Assembly (NCBI GenBank): GCA_963676635.1
Contig: OY781105.1
Coordinates: 806,001-870,000 of the forward strand
DNA from: GCA-002708315 sp963676635
Lineage (GTDB): Bacteria > Bacteroidota > Bacteroidia > Bacteroidales > F082
Direction: 5' to 3'
Length of the DNA: 64,000 nt
Below the pieces are notes generated by a model. That model made no database searches, was not told where the DNA came from, and saw only the letters and a list, made by a program, of their open reading frames with translations. This document shows positions 25,098 through 33,935 of the stretch, one piece after another (positions within the stretch are counted from its first letter, which is position 1; each line of letters begins with the position of its first letter). Made by a program: the position numbers and the translations under genes.

Positions 25098-26435
25098 TTA
25101 TGTAAGTATAATCTCTGTAATCTCAGGTAAAATGCCGATTCTTCCCGGATATCCAATAGATCCCAATCCACGGTTTACATAAAGATACTTACCTGGATAA
25201 TTATTATTTTCATATAGACCAGCCCACTGCTTGTACATATATTTGGCAGGACTCCATTTAAAATCTTCTGTATCTATACCAAACTGAAATCCATGAGTAT
25301 GTCCAGAAAGGGTTAGATCAATATTATAATCTTCAGGAATAACAACACTATCCCAATGCGATGGATCATGAGTCATCAGGATATTCACGTCAGCATCTTC
25401 AGTTCCTTTAACAGCCTTTTTAAGGTTACCCTTTCTCGGGAAACGTGAGTTAGCACTCCAGTTTTCAACACCAGTAACAGCAATACTACCATCATCATGG
25501 CTGAATATTCTGTTTTCATTATTAAGAAGCTCCCACCCTACTTCATCAAAAAACTCGTAGAGCTCCTGCATATTCTCTTCCTTGGCTTGTTTGCTGGGCC
25601 ATGTTACATAATCGCCATAATCATGATTACCCAAAACAGCATAAACACCTCTTTTAGCTTTTATCTGCGAAAGCACATCCTCAAATCCTCTGACTTCTTT
25701 CGTTGAAAAGTTAACAATATCGCCAGTAAACAGTACAACATCAGCTTTAAGCTCATTAATCATATCAACAGCCCTTTGCAAAGGCGTTACTGACGACCAG
25801 CTTCCCAGATGAACATCAGATATCTGGACAATCTTAAATCCTCTGAAGCTTGCCGGTAAATTAGGCAGGACCAGTTTCTCACGTACTATTTTAAACTCAT
25901 ATGCCCACTTAAACATACCAGTTAGCATAGTCCCAAGCACAAGACCTCCGGAAACATACCCAACATACTGCAAAAAGCGGCTACGGGATATGCCCTGATC
26001 TTTGTTCTCCTGCACAAGCTCCTGACGTTTTTCTTTTTTAGCCACAAAAAACAGCTTTTGTGTTACCCTTACTATATCAGAAAGAAGAAGGAACACAACA
26101 GGTAACAACTTAGCGGTATAGAATACAAGGATAAATCCCATCAGATATGTTCGAATACCATTACTCCAGTCGATGAGCGGAACAATATTTGAGGCCAACA
26201 GCATTATTATCAGCATTGCAAGCGGCAGCCAGTATAAGAACAAAATGGTAAAGCGAAGCCAGTATGTGTAGTTAAATACTTTTGTTTTAAGAGAAGACCA
26301 AAGGTATGTATCTCCCAGAATTAATATCACAAGAAATAGATACTGTCCGGAATATTTTGGCATAGTAGTATGCAATAAAAAATAACCGGCTATCAAAAAA
26401 AGCGGTACTATTAAGTAACTTATTTTAAGTTTCAT
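25098..26435 (-). CDS. Membrane-anchored metallophosphoesterase
   Basis: This 445-residue protein has four or five N-terminal membrane helices (residues about 1-130), a charged linker and another hydrophobic segment near residue 160. Then comes a calcineurin-like phosphoesterase domain. The metal motifs are QISDVHLG, FTGDIVN, VLGNHDYGDY, LMTHDP and LSGHTHGFQ. It resembles the YkuE/YaeI group of membrane-associated phosphodiesterases with lipid or nucleotide substrates. The substrate is unknown. It ends 3 bases after the stem-loop shared with the convergent gene. Confidence 0.9.
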   Translation of the reverse strand: MKLKISYLIVPLFLIAGYFLLHTTMPKYSGQYLFLVILILGDTYLWSSLKTKVFNYTYWLRFTILFLYWLPLAMLIIMLLASNIVPLIDWSNGIRTYLMGFILVFYTAKLLPVVFLLLSDIVRVTQKLFFVAKKEKRQELVQENKDQGISRSRFLQYVGYVSGGLVLGTMLTGMFKWAYEFKIVREKLVLPNLPASFRGFKIVQISDVHLGSWSSVTPLQRAVDMINELKADVVLFTGDIVNFSTKEVRGFEDVLSQIKAKRGVYAVLGNHDYGDYVTWPSKQAKEENMQELYEFFDEVGWELLNNENRIFSHDDGSIAVTGVENWSANSRFPRKGNLKKAVKGTEDADVNILMTHDPSHWDSVVIPEDYNIDLTLSGHTHGFQFGIDTEDFKWSPAKYMYKQWAGLYENNNYPGKYLYVNRGLGSIGYPGRIGILPEITEIILT

Positions 26436-26541
26436 TCAGTTCTGATTGTCGATGCTAAAACGTACAGTTAAATTCCATATTGTTTAAAAAACTATCTGTA
26501 ATCGAATTTAACAAATATGTAACAGCACTTTTTTTGAGCGG

Positions 26542-26549
26542 CAAAAGTA
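26542..26549 (-). promoter_or_regulatory. -7 box of the metallophosphoesterase gene
   Basis: TACTTTTG on the minus strand, 106 bases before the start, matches TAnnTTTG. The leader would be about 100 bases. Confidence 0.4.
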
Positions 26550-26616
26550 AACTATTTCTTTAATATGAAAATAAATGAATTGTTAATATTTTGAAAACAA
26601 GGCAATAAACAACACA

Positions 26617-26647
26617 ATAGCCGGAATACACAGAGTATTCCGGCTAT
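26617..26647 (-). terminator. Terminator of the sigma / adhesin operon
   Basis: A perfect 13-bp stem (ATAGCCGGAATAC / GTATTCCGGCTAT) closes a 5-base loop. On the minus strand it is followed by TGTGTTGTTT. It lies 86 bases after the DUF2807 gene, which is the last of a four-gene operon. Confidence 0.8.
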
Positions 26648-26733
26648 AATAAGTTCAATATTCAATGTTTAATGTTAGGGTTTAGTCCCATTGTCTGTGG
26701 GAAACATAATCCCAATATCTTCATAAACATCAG

Positions 26734-27564
26734 CTATTTCTTGTATACATCACCTGATCCGGTTGTATTAATATCAACATTCTTAGGGTTTCCCCGATAA
26801 GTAAGATCGCCGGATCCATTAAGAGTCACTTTAAGGTCATCCGAAACAGAAATAGCCATATCACCTGACCCTGAGTTATTAACTTCGGCAGACACAACAT
26901 TAAGACCATAAGCGTTCAAATCACCTGAGCCAGACTGTCCTACATAAATATGATCAGCCTTTCCATCAAGCTCAATATCGCCTGAGCCGCTGCTTTTAAT
27001 ATATACTTTCTCGCATCTTAAATCTTCTGCTTCAACATCGCCGGAGCCCATTAATACTGCTTTGAAAGTACCAGTAACATTAGACAGTTCCACATCACCA
27101 GAGCCGGTAATCTCGAGATCAAGATTTGTTGTATGAACATCAGCATCAAAGTCGCCGGACCCACTAATAGCTACAACCAGGTCATTACATTTAAAGCTGT
27201 TTTTAATCTCAATATCACCAGAACCCTTACTTTGAATTTTTTCAAGATCTGGCATAGTGATATAAACATCCATTGCTTTAGCCGACCTCACACCTCTGCC
27301 TTTTATATCAACTACAAGAGTACCACCACTCACATCCGTAGAAATTATTTCCTGCAGATTATCATCAGCTCTTACAACAACAGATTTTGGTCCCTGAGAG
27401 ATATACAAATCTATCGAACATGAAAGCTTAATACTTTTAAAGTCATCAACCTGACGTTCCTGTTTAACAACGTTTCCACTACCTCTTGTCTGGGCATAAT
27501 TTATTGCTGGAATCAGCAATAAAGCTGCTACGATCATTATTGAAATTAATACATTTCTTTTCAT
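26734..27564 (-). CDS. Exported head-GIN (DUF2807) repeat protein
   Basis: The 276-residue protein has a signal peptide ending near NYAQ. The rest is a regular beta-helix-like array in which GSGD recurs nine times, plus one GSGN, at intervals of roughly 17-30 residues (for example KGSGDIEI, TGSGDVEL, MGSGDVEA, NGSGDLTY). This is the DUF2807 'head GIN' family, called a putative autotransporter adhesin, though the function is unproven. It is the last gene of a sigma-factor operon and the paralogous exported protein lies 15 bases upstream. A surface or periplasmic role is inferred. Confidence 0.88.
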   Translation of the reverse strand: MKRNVLISIMIVAALLLIPAINYAQTRGSGNVVKQERQVDDFKSIKLSCSIDLYISQGPKSVVVRADDNLQEIISTDVSGGTLVVDIKGRGVRSAKAMDVYITMPDLEKIQSKGSGDIEIKNSFKCNDLVVAISGSGDFDADVHTTNLDLEITGSGDVELSNVTGTFKAVLMGSGDVEAEDLRCEKVYIKSSGSGDIELDGKADHIYVGQSGSGDLNAYGLNVVSAEVNNSGSGDMAISVSDDLKVTLNGSGDLTYRGNPKNVDINTTGSGDVYKK

Positions 27565-27579
27565 TTTTCTTTTTATTTA

Positions 27580-28662
27580 TTAGTTTTTTAATTTAATTCC
27601 TCCGTATTCTGCAGATATTCTGACACTAGATGTTGGATTACCACCACCAATAACTCCTTTAATTACAGTTTCATCCACACCTTTCTTTCTATAGCTTATT
27701 TCTGACTTATCTGGGAAATTAATGTCGCTGAACTCACCTGTCAGGTCAAACATATAGTTAATATCTTCAGGAATCCTGACAGTTACAGTACAATACTCAT
27801 TTTCAATATCAATAAGAGAGAACCCCTTACTTACATTATTTATTGTAAGATTTCCATAATCTGTTTCTGCTGTAACTGATTCCACAACATTATTTATGAT
27901 AACAGCTGAAAAATCAGATTCCATATCAATAGTTTCAACAGTACCAATCTCCACATCTCCTCCTGAGTTTTCCAGAGAAAGATGTCCGGCATTATCTATT
28001 ATCAAGCTGCTATATGAGGATTCAATGTTACCATTTCCAATATCATTTATTGAACATCTTCCATAGCTGACATCAACATCTGCATTTGTTGCTTTTGTTA
28101 AACTCAGGTTCCCATAACTCAAATCAATACTGTTATTTTCTCCTGCCAGTTCAACAATTTCCATAGATCCGTATTCAGACTTAATATCCGAATAACCTTC
28201 TACTTTCTCTATGTAGGCATTACCAAACTGATGATCGAGTTTAAGATTAACAGAAGCAGGCATCATAATGCTCAGTTTTATTTCGATCTGCATTTTATTA
28301 CCTCGTTGGTTAAGATCGCATGACACCATTACTTCAGATTCAGATCCCTGTACGTCAACCTTTACTTTGTCAATAATCTTCTGTGCCTTTTCGGCATTAG
28401 TAGATTTTACCTTCACAATAGCTTTTACTGCTATTACATTCTTATCCCAGTTTGTACAGCTTACACTGCCAAACTCATGTTCCACCTTCAATGTTGCGCT
28501 TTGAGCTACATCAAAGCTCTCGTCAGCAACTACTTTACTTATCCAGTTGTCGCCGTCAGCAATCATGCTTATCGGAACAGATAGAAAAACCAAAAGTGTT
28601 GCGATTCCTGTTATAAGTGATCTTCTCATTTTTCCTATTATTAAATTAGACATCAATTTCAT
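27580..28662 (-). CDS. Exported DUF4097-like beta-repeat protein
   Basis: This 360-residue protein has an N-terminal signal (ITGIATLLVFLSVPISMIADG). Repeating beta-strand units follow, such as FGSVSCTNWDKNVIAVKAIVKV, FGNAYIEKVEGYSDIKSEYGSMEIVEL, SYGNLSLTKAT and DYGNLTINNVS. The pattern is that of DUF4097-type 'adhesin' proteins. The DYG/SYGN turns play the part of the GSGD turns in the downstream gene, suggesting that both fold as right-handed beta-helices. It lies one base from the anti-sigma-like gene. Its function is unknown, but co-location with sigma and anti-sigma genes suggests an envelope-stress role. Confidence 0.82.
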   Translation of the reverse strand: MKLMSNLIIGKMRRSLITGIATLLVFLSVPISMIADGDNWISKVVADESFDVAQSATLKVEHEFGSVSCTNWDKNVIAVKAIVKVKSTNAEKAQKIIDKVKVDVQGSESEVMVSCDLNQRGNKMQIEIKLSIMMPASVNLKLDHQFGNAYIEKVEGYSDIKSEYGSMEIVELAGENNSIDLSYGNLSLTKATNADVDVSYGRCSINDIGNGNIESSYSSLIIDNAGHLSLENSGGDVEIGTVETIDMESDFSAVIINNVVESVTAETDYGNLTINNVSKGFSLIDIENEYCTVTVRIPEDINYMFDLTGEFSDINFPDKSEISYRKKGVDETVIKGVIGGGNPTSSVRISAEYGGIKLKN

Positions 28663-28663
28663 T

Positions 28664-29221
28664 TTAAATTCCGGTATATACCCCTCCTGCTCTAAAGCTC
28701 ACAGGAGTATTACCTGCTTGTTTTACAATATTTTCAACAACTTCAACCTTTTTCTGTTTGCTGGTAATAATAGCTGCTTTAAGCTTATCACATTGAGGAT
28801 TTTTCACATATTCCTTTTCAATCATAGCCAAATCAGCATCTATTTTCTCCATCTCTTTAACAGCTTTTGCTTTAAGAAGCTTAGCCTGTTTCTCGTCTAC
28901 AGCAATTTCATCAATTTCTTCCAGTTTATTATCAACATTAACATCATAGTAATCCTGAACTTCCTGTAACTCCTCACTAAAAACAATTTGCTTTGCGGAG
29001 TGATCACTATTAAAATTCACATTGTTAATAATAGTGTATGATGTTGCAGCAACAATAACCATAGCAGCCGCATATTTCCACCATAAGATATATTTCCTGC
29101 GTGAACTGCTGTGCATTTCCTTACCAAGCTTATTGGCGAACCTCATTCTGTGACCTTCATCAGGCTCATCACCATCAAAATAAGCTTTGTTTTCCTTTAT
29201 TTCTTTTTCTAAATCAAACAT
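28664..29221 (-). CDS. Single-pass membrane protein, putative anti-sigma factor
   Basis: The 185-residue protein has a charged N-terminal cytoplasmic part (residues 1-44), one membrane helix (WWKYAAAMVIVAATSYTII, about 47-65) and a helical, Lys/Glu-rich outer part (about 75-165) that looks like a coiled coil. It follows an ECF sigma gene after 2 bases. The arrangement is that of a transmembrane anti-sigma factor, but I see no zinc-binding ZAS motif (HxxxCxxC). The anti-sigma assignment is therefore contextual. Confidence 0.65.
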   Translation of the reverse strand: MFDLEKEIKENKAYFDGDEPDEGHRMRFANKLGKEMHSSSRRKYILWWKYAAAMVIVAATSYTIINNVNFNSDHSAKQIVFSEELQEVQDYYDVNVDNKLEEIDEIAVDEKQAKLLKAKAVKEMEKIDADLAMIEKEYVKNPQCDKLKAAIITSKQKKVEVVENIVKQAGNTPVSFRAGGVYTGI

Positions 29222-29223
29222 AA

Positions 29224-29769
29224 CTATGCTACCTTTCCCGACTTTACAATTTCTTCAATAAGTTTTCTTTTTGCACGGAAATACTTAACTCTCACGTTAT
29301 TGTATTTCATATTTAGTATTTCAGCCATTTCCTGATGGTCATAACCTTCAATAAGAAACAGCACCAGTAAGATCCTGTAGTCTGCACTAAGGTTACTCAT
29401 GCAATGCTTTATCTCTTCCACTTTGCATTTATTTACTTCTGTATCATCATCAGAAGAATCATCAGAATAGTCAGTTATTTCTTCATTTAACCGACTTAGA
29501 TCATGTTTTGCACGTAAGGCATCTGTCGACTTGTTTACAACGATACGCCTTAGCCAGGAACCAAAACTACTCCTCCATTCAAACTGATCCAGACTACGAA
29601 AAGCTGTCAGAAATGCTTCCTGCATAACATCCTCGGCGAGGAAACTGTCTCCAACAATCCTTAAAGAAGTGTTGTACATAGCCTTATAATACAGATCATA
29701 AATTTTCATCTGAGCCCTCCTGTCGTTTTGTAAACAAGCGTCAATTATTTCTTTATGCTTTTTAACCAC
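29224..29769 (-). CDS. RNA polymerase ECF sigma factor
   Basis: The 181-residue product shows sigma region 2 (about residues 20-90: YKAMYNTSLRIVGDSFLAEDVMQEAFLTAF) and region 4 (about 120-175: LSADYRILLVLFLIEGYDHQEMAEIL, VRVKYFRAKRKL). The linker has an acidic DDSSDDDTE stretch. The start is a GTG; no ATG fits upstream in the frame. It heads a four-gene operon with a putative anti-sigma factor and two exported beta-repeat proteins. It likely controls its own operon in response to an envelope signal. Confidence 0.92.
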   Translation of the reverse strand: MVKKHKEIIDACLQNDRRAQMKIYDLYYKAMYNTSLRIVGDSFLAEDVMQEAFLTAFRSLDQFEWRSSFGSWLRRIVVNKSTDALRAKHDLSRLNEEITDYSDDSSDDDTEVNKCKVEEIKHCMSNLSADYRILLVLFLIEGYDHQEMAEILNMKYNNVRVKYFRAKRKLIEEIVKSGKVA

Positions 29770-29892
29770 GTATATTCTAAATCAGTTGTTATTCTTTTTA
29801 ATGACTCATCAAATATTAAATTGTTACACTTTTTCTCTAAAATTAACAATAAAAATATAACTTAGCAGACAATACCTTATAATATATATAAT

Positions 29893-30843
29893 ATGACAGA
29901 AAGCCAACAGTTATTTGAAAGCGTATTAATTATGCTTATCCTTATATTACTATCTGCCTTTTTACTAAGGATAAAGGTTCTTGAAAAATCAAACAGTTTG
30001 TTCACAAGCAAGTTAGTACTAAAAGTTACCTTACCTGCTCTTATATTATCATCCTTAGCATCGAGCAAGATAAACATTGACTTTTTAATTACTTCAGGAG
30101 TAGTCGCCATAGCAGAGATTATATGCATTCTATTAGCATTTGGTATTGCTATGATATTAAAATTCGACAAACCAAAAACAGGAGCTTTAATGCTTGTATC
30201 AGCGTTTGGTATGTCAACAATGCTTGGATATCCAATAATCAGACAGGTGTTTCCGGGAAATGTAATAGCTATGGACAAGGCTGTAATTACAGGCGAAATA
30301 GGTGTAGGATTATTACTTTTTATCTTAGCCCCAATTATTTCAATGTATTACGGAAGTTCTGAATTCAGCGGCAAGAATATAATAACATCAATAAAGCATT
30401 TTCTTATTTCGCCGATATTCATTTCTATAATTCTTGGCATATCAATATCATTATTACCTATTGACAGATCCTGCATCATTTATAATGGAATACACAAGAT
30501 ATTGACACACCTTGGTTCAGCGAATATGTTTCTGGTAGCTGTTACAGTGGGGTTATTACTTAAGCTTAATGCTGAAAATAAAATTATAGTATTCATTACT
30601 ATTGCAATAGGCCTAAAGCTAATTATTGAACCGTTGGTCACATATTATTTTTCAGGACTCTTTAATGTAAATGAGCTAAGCAGTCAGATTGCAACCATCG
30701 AAACCGCCATGCCTTCAGCAACACTGGCAGCTATTTTTGCACGTCAGTATAATCTCAAACCAGAACTGGTATCCACTACAATATTAATAACCTTGCTAGT
30801 CAGTCTGATTACTGTAACTGGGATGTTCACAATACTGTATTAA
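29893..30843 (+). CDS. AEC family transporter (auxin efflux carrier type)
   Basis: The 316-residue protein has about ten membrane segments in two halves, as in AEC permeases. The motifs LKVTLPALILSSLASSKI near residue 45 and ATIETAMPSATLAAIFARQYN near residue 275 are characteristic. AEC transporters carry organic anions such as malate or amino-acid derivatives. No neighbour gives the substrate: the gene diverges from the sigma operon and converges on a porin-like gene. Confidence 0.87.
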   Translation: MTESQQLFESVLIMLILILLSAFLLRIKVLEKSNSLFTSKLVLKVTLPALILSSLASSKINIDFLITSGVVAIAEIICILLAFGIAMILKFDKPKTGALMLVSAFGMSTMLGYPIIRQVFPGNVIAMDKAVITGEIGVGLLLFILAPIISMYYGSSEFSGKNIITSIKHFLISPIFISIILGISISLLPIDRSCIIYNGIHKILTHLGSANMFLVAVTVGLLLKLNAENKIIVFITIAIGLKLIIEPLVTYYFSGLFNVNELSSQIATIETAMPSATLAAIFARQYNLKPELVSTTILITLLVSLITVTGMFTILY

Positions 30844-31015
30844 TTAGGGTATGTCCATAATGTCTCCTAACTTCGTCATGACCATGCTGAAAACAAACAT
30901 TCACGAAAGTAAACAAATTGTTATTCAGCATTTGTAAGCCTCATTAGGAAACCCATAATCATCGGTATATCAAACAAATAATTGTATGGACGTTATAAAC
31001 AGACACTAATTATTT

Positions 31016-32272
31016 TTAGAAGAAATAATAAACAGCCAGCAATGTTCTAAGGTTATTGGCAAGTGTAAGATTTACCGGCTGTCCATTTGCATTATAAGCT
31101 GAACCATAATTTGCTGCCGTATATTCAAACTCCAGAGCAAATCTGGCACGACCACTATTCCATATTACCCTTGGTGAGATACGATACAGATCATAGATAT
31201 TTGTTGCCAGTCCGTATATAGGACCGCCAACTGTTTCAGAAGACCCCATATTTTGAGTGTATCCACCAAACAATCCTACTTGCAATGTCTTACCATTGGT
31301 ATGTACTTCAGCCCAGAAAGACATAGTGCGCAGAGGGCTGTAGTTGTATAAGCGTTTAGTAAGATTTACAGAGTCAGTAACTATAAAACCACCAATACTA
31401 AGAACTTCAGTAATGTTCTCACCATACACACCTTCAATCTTAAATGTAACAGGTTTGGTTACAATCTTCATGTAAGCAATGGCATTCATACCACCAACAG
31501 TAGCAGCATCTTTATAACCGCTGGTAGACTCAAGTCTTGGTCTGATAGTTTTATAACTTGCCCCAATACCTGTATACAAAGAAACGCCAGATGTTTCATT
31601 CTTTGAAGCATAGTGCAACTGCAAACTCACTTCCGGGAAACCAGAGTTACGGATATAGGTGCTTGAGGGTCCAATATCACCCCTGTTAACATAATCGCGT
31701 TGTGAGTTGAGAATACCCACCAGCTTAACTTTTCCAAAATGCCTTGTAGCCCTTACCTGCGGGTTTCTTCCAAAAGGCTGAAGAGGCGCCCCTGTATTAA
31801 ACGAAACAGTACCGGGGAAACAATCGGTAATAAACATAGGCATCCAGTATTGTCCGAACAACACTTCTGTTTTACCCCAATCCATATTTATATATGCAAG
31901 GCGTAAACGTAACAGGTTAATGTTCGGGTTGGTCTGCCCGAAGAAATCACCTTCAATCTTTGCTGTCACGTCTGAATTAAATGCTCTTCCACCACTAACA
32001 AGCAGACTAAGCCTACTCTGAATAGCAAGAAAATTGAAATTAACATCAGCATTTATATCCTGACCATCCGGGTCTTCCACAACAGGACTCGGGAATAAAA
32101 GGAAATGCCCTTCACGAGCGCTTACTGTTTGACGTGTATCCCAGAAAAAGTCATTTTTTACATATCCTGAGAAAGTGAGTTTAATGCCAGTCTTAGCAAC
32201 ATCAATACTCTTTTGGGCGTAAGTCCCTGCTACAAGGACCAACGCAAGTGTTAAAAATAAATAACGAATCAT
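31016..32272 (-). CDS. Outer-membrane beta-barrel porin-like protein
   Basis: The 418-residue protein has a signal peptide (LALVLVAGTYAQ). Its alternating strands end in a C-terminal phenylalanine (LLAVYYFF), typical of outer-membrane barrels. Segments such as FSGYVKNDFFWDTRQTV, QSRLSLLVSG, AKIEGDFFGQ and LRLRLAYINMDWGKTEVLFGQYWMP are porin-like and resemble the DcaP-type group. It has its own well-formed promoter. The substrate is unknown. Confidence 0.8.
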   Translation of the reverse strand: MIRYLFLTLALVLVAGTYAQKSIDVAKTGIKLTFSGYVKNDFFWDTRQTVSAREGHFLLFPSPVVEDPDGQDINADVNFNFLAIQSRLSLLVSGGRAFNSDVTAKIEGDFFGQTNPNINLLRLRLAYINMDWGKTEVLFGQYWMPMFITDCFPGTVSFNTGAPLQPFGRNPQVRATRHFGKVKLVGILNSQRDYVNRGDIGPSSTYIRNSGFPEVSLQLHYASKNETSGVSLYTGIGASYKTIRPRLESTSGYKDAATVGGMNAIAYMKIVTKPVTFKIEGVYGENITEVLSIGGFIVTDSVNLTKRLYNYSPLRTMSFWAEVHTNGKTLQVGLFGGYTQNMGSSETVGGPIYGLATNIYDLYRISPRVIWNSGRARFALEFEYTAANYGSAYNANGQPVNLTLANNLRTLLAVYYFF

Positions 32273-32305
32273 GATAAATAATTATTGGTTTAGTCAGATA
32301 AGTGA

Positions 32306-32337
32306 CAAATATACCAATTCAGTAATTGCAAAACAAA
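32306..32337 (-). promoter_or_regulatory. Promoter of the porin-like gene
   Basis: On the minus strand TTTG (32334-32337) is spaced 20 bases from TATATTTG (32306-32313), which fits the full Bacteroidetes -33/-7 pattern. It lies 34 bases before the start codon. Confidence 0.65.
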
Positions 32338-32402
32338 TTTCGCAAGACTATAATTACTGATAAACTGTTATTTAGAACAACTCTTATTAAGGAAAGAAAA
32401 TG

Positions 32403-32789
32403 TTACTTGGTACGATGATATGAGTATTCTCCTGACCAATGGAAACGAATTGGTGATGTAGAAGCTGTTCCGCTTGAATCGATGTTAATAATTCCATCAT
32501 CCTTAAGGATTGTTAATGCATAATCACACTCTCCATTATTAACAGTACCTCTCACATCAAGCTTTCCATCATAGCTACCTACTGAATTAAAAGTTAATGA
32601 AAAGCTATTTTGGTTTTTAAGCAATACTTCTGTACCACTTGCATCAAGATAATAAATGCTATCTACTGCCACATCACCTGTGGATGCAACTACATACTTC
32701 ACTGTGTAAGTTGATTGGTCTTCGTCGTCTGATTTACTACATGCTACAACAAACAACGCTGCAAAAAGTAATAATGCTAATTTCTTCAT
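32403..32789 (-). CDS. Small lipoprotein of unknown function
   Basis: This 128-residue protein has a clear lipobox (FVVACS, Cys17) followed by an acidic SKSDDEDQ tail that resembles the +2 to +6 surface-export signals of Bacteroidetes lipoproteins. The remainder is beta-rich (YTVKYVVASTGDVAVDSIYYL) and ends in a His/Arg patch (FHWSGEYSYHRTK). I recognise no family with certainty. It has its own -7 box and is probably monocistronic. Confidence 0.75.
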   Translation of the reverse strand: MKKLALLLFAALFVVACSKSDDEDQSTYTVKYVVASTGDVAVDSIYYLDASGTEVLLKNQNSFSLTFNSVGSYDGKLDVRGTVNNGECDYALTILKDDGIINIDSSGTASTSPIRFHWSGEYSYHRTK

Positions 32790-32803
32790 GTTCTATTTTT
32801 TTA

Positions 32804-32811
32804 CAAAGATA
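32804..32811 (-). promoter_or_regulatory. -7 box of the small lipoprotein gene
   Basis: TATCTTTG on the minus strand, 14 bases before the start codon, matches TAnnTTTG. Confidence 0.5.
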
Positions 32812-32855
32812 GCAAATTTTAAATGCTGAAACTAACAGAAGAAAAAGAAGAAAAT

Positions 32856-33935
32856 TCATTCAAGTCTTACTCTTGGGTCAAGCATTGCATAAGTAATATC
32901 CACTAGTATATTTACTACTACCAGCACAACAGATATAGTAAGCACTGCACCCATGATAACAGGCAAGTCATATTTTTCCAGTGCATCAACGATAACTACC
33001 CCTACTCCTTTCCAATCGAACACATATTCCACAAAAACTGCTCCTGCCATTAACGATGCGAACCATCCGCTTACGGCAGTAATAACAGGATTAAGGGCGT
33101 TTCGCATCCCATGGAAAATAACCACTCTTGATCTACTAAGGCCTTTTGCTTTGGCTGTACGGATATAATCCTGGCCAAGCACCTCCAATAGCGAACTTCT
33201 TGTTAAACTTACAACAATAGCCAAAGGTCTTATCCCTAACGTTAATGCTGGAAGAATAAGATTCCTGAGGTTAATATATTTTTCACCAGTGTAATCATTT
33301 ACCGAATATAAACTACCGAACATCTGCAAGCCAGTATAGTCAGCAAGTACATATGCAAACAGCCACGCCATAATAATAGCAGCAAAGAATGATGGCACCG
33401 ACATCCCAAACGATGAAAACACCAGAAGGGCTTTGTCAAGCGGGCTGTCTTTATACAATGCAGCAGGGATTCCTAGAAGGATTCCAATTATCATTGCAAG
33501 TAGTATTGATGAAGCAGCCAGCAACAATGTTTTTGGGAATGCTTCTGAAATAATCTCACTTACCTGTCTGCGGCTTTGGTATGATCGCCTCAGATATGGT
33601 TTCTTAAGTATAATGGCAGTACCTGAAATATCAACAATAGAAATACCGTCTCCATAATCAGTGTTATCATAGTAGAAATAGCTATCTGCATTATCAGTAT
33701 TATGGATTGATAAGGGACTAAGGTCGTTTAAGAATTTGATGTATTGCATTACAGGTGATCGATCCAGACCCAAATCCTTTTCGATAGCTTCCACTGAGCT
33801 AACATCCGATCGTTGTCCAAGCAACATACGCGCCGGATCACCAGGAAGTATATTAAATAAAAGGAATACCACGGTAACAACTCCCCACAGAACAAGAATT
33901 CCATACATCAGCCGCCGCAGTATATATTTTATCAT
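32856..33935 (-). CDS. Peptide/nickel-type ABC transporter permease (DppB-like)
   Basis: The 359-residue permease starts KYILRRLMYGILVLWGVVTVVFLLFNILPGDPARMLLG, the DppB/OppB N-terminal signature. It has six membrane segments and the EAA-type loop LGQDYIRTAKAKGLSRSRVVIFHGMRNALNPVI. A longer than usual periplasmic insert (residues about 70-125) follows the first helix. The start overlaps the DoxX-like gene by 4 bases. No DppC, ATPase or binding-protein gene adjoins it, but a peptide-binding lipoprotein is encoded at 58604-60235. It probably works with components encoded elsewhere. Confidence 0.92.
   Translation of the reverse strand: MIKYILRRLMYGILVLWGVVTVVFLLFNILPGDPARMLLGQRSDVSSVEAIEKDLGLDRSPVMQYIKFLNDLSPLSIHNTDNADSYFYYDNTDYGDGISIVDISGTAIILKKPYLRRSYQSRRQVSEIISEAFPKTLLLAASSILLAMIIGILLGIPAALYKDSPLDKALLVFSSFGMSVPSFFAAIIMAWLFAYVLADYTGLQMFGSLYSVNDYTGEKYINLRNLILPALTLGIRPLAIVVSLTRSSLLEVLGQDYIRTAKAKGLSRSRVVIFHGMRNALNPVITAVSGWFASLMAGAVFVEYVFDWKGVGVVIVDALEKYDLPVIMGAVLTISVVLVVVNILVDITYAMLDPRVRLE

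Noticed and set aside
26471..26616. Riboswitch or RNA gene in the gap downstream of the DUF2807 gene
   Set aside because: Only AT-rich sequence, a -7 box and the operon terminator could be recognised; no conserved RNA core is seen.
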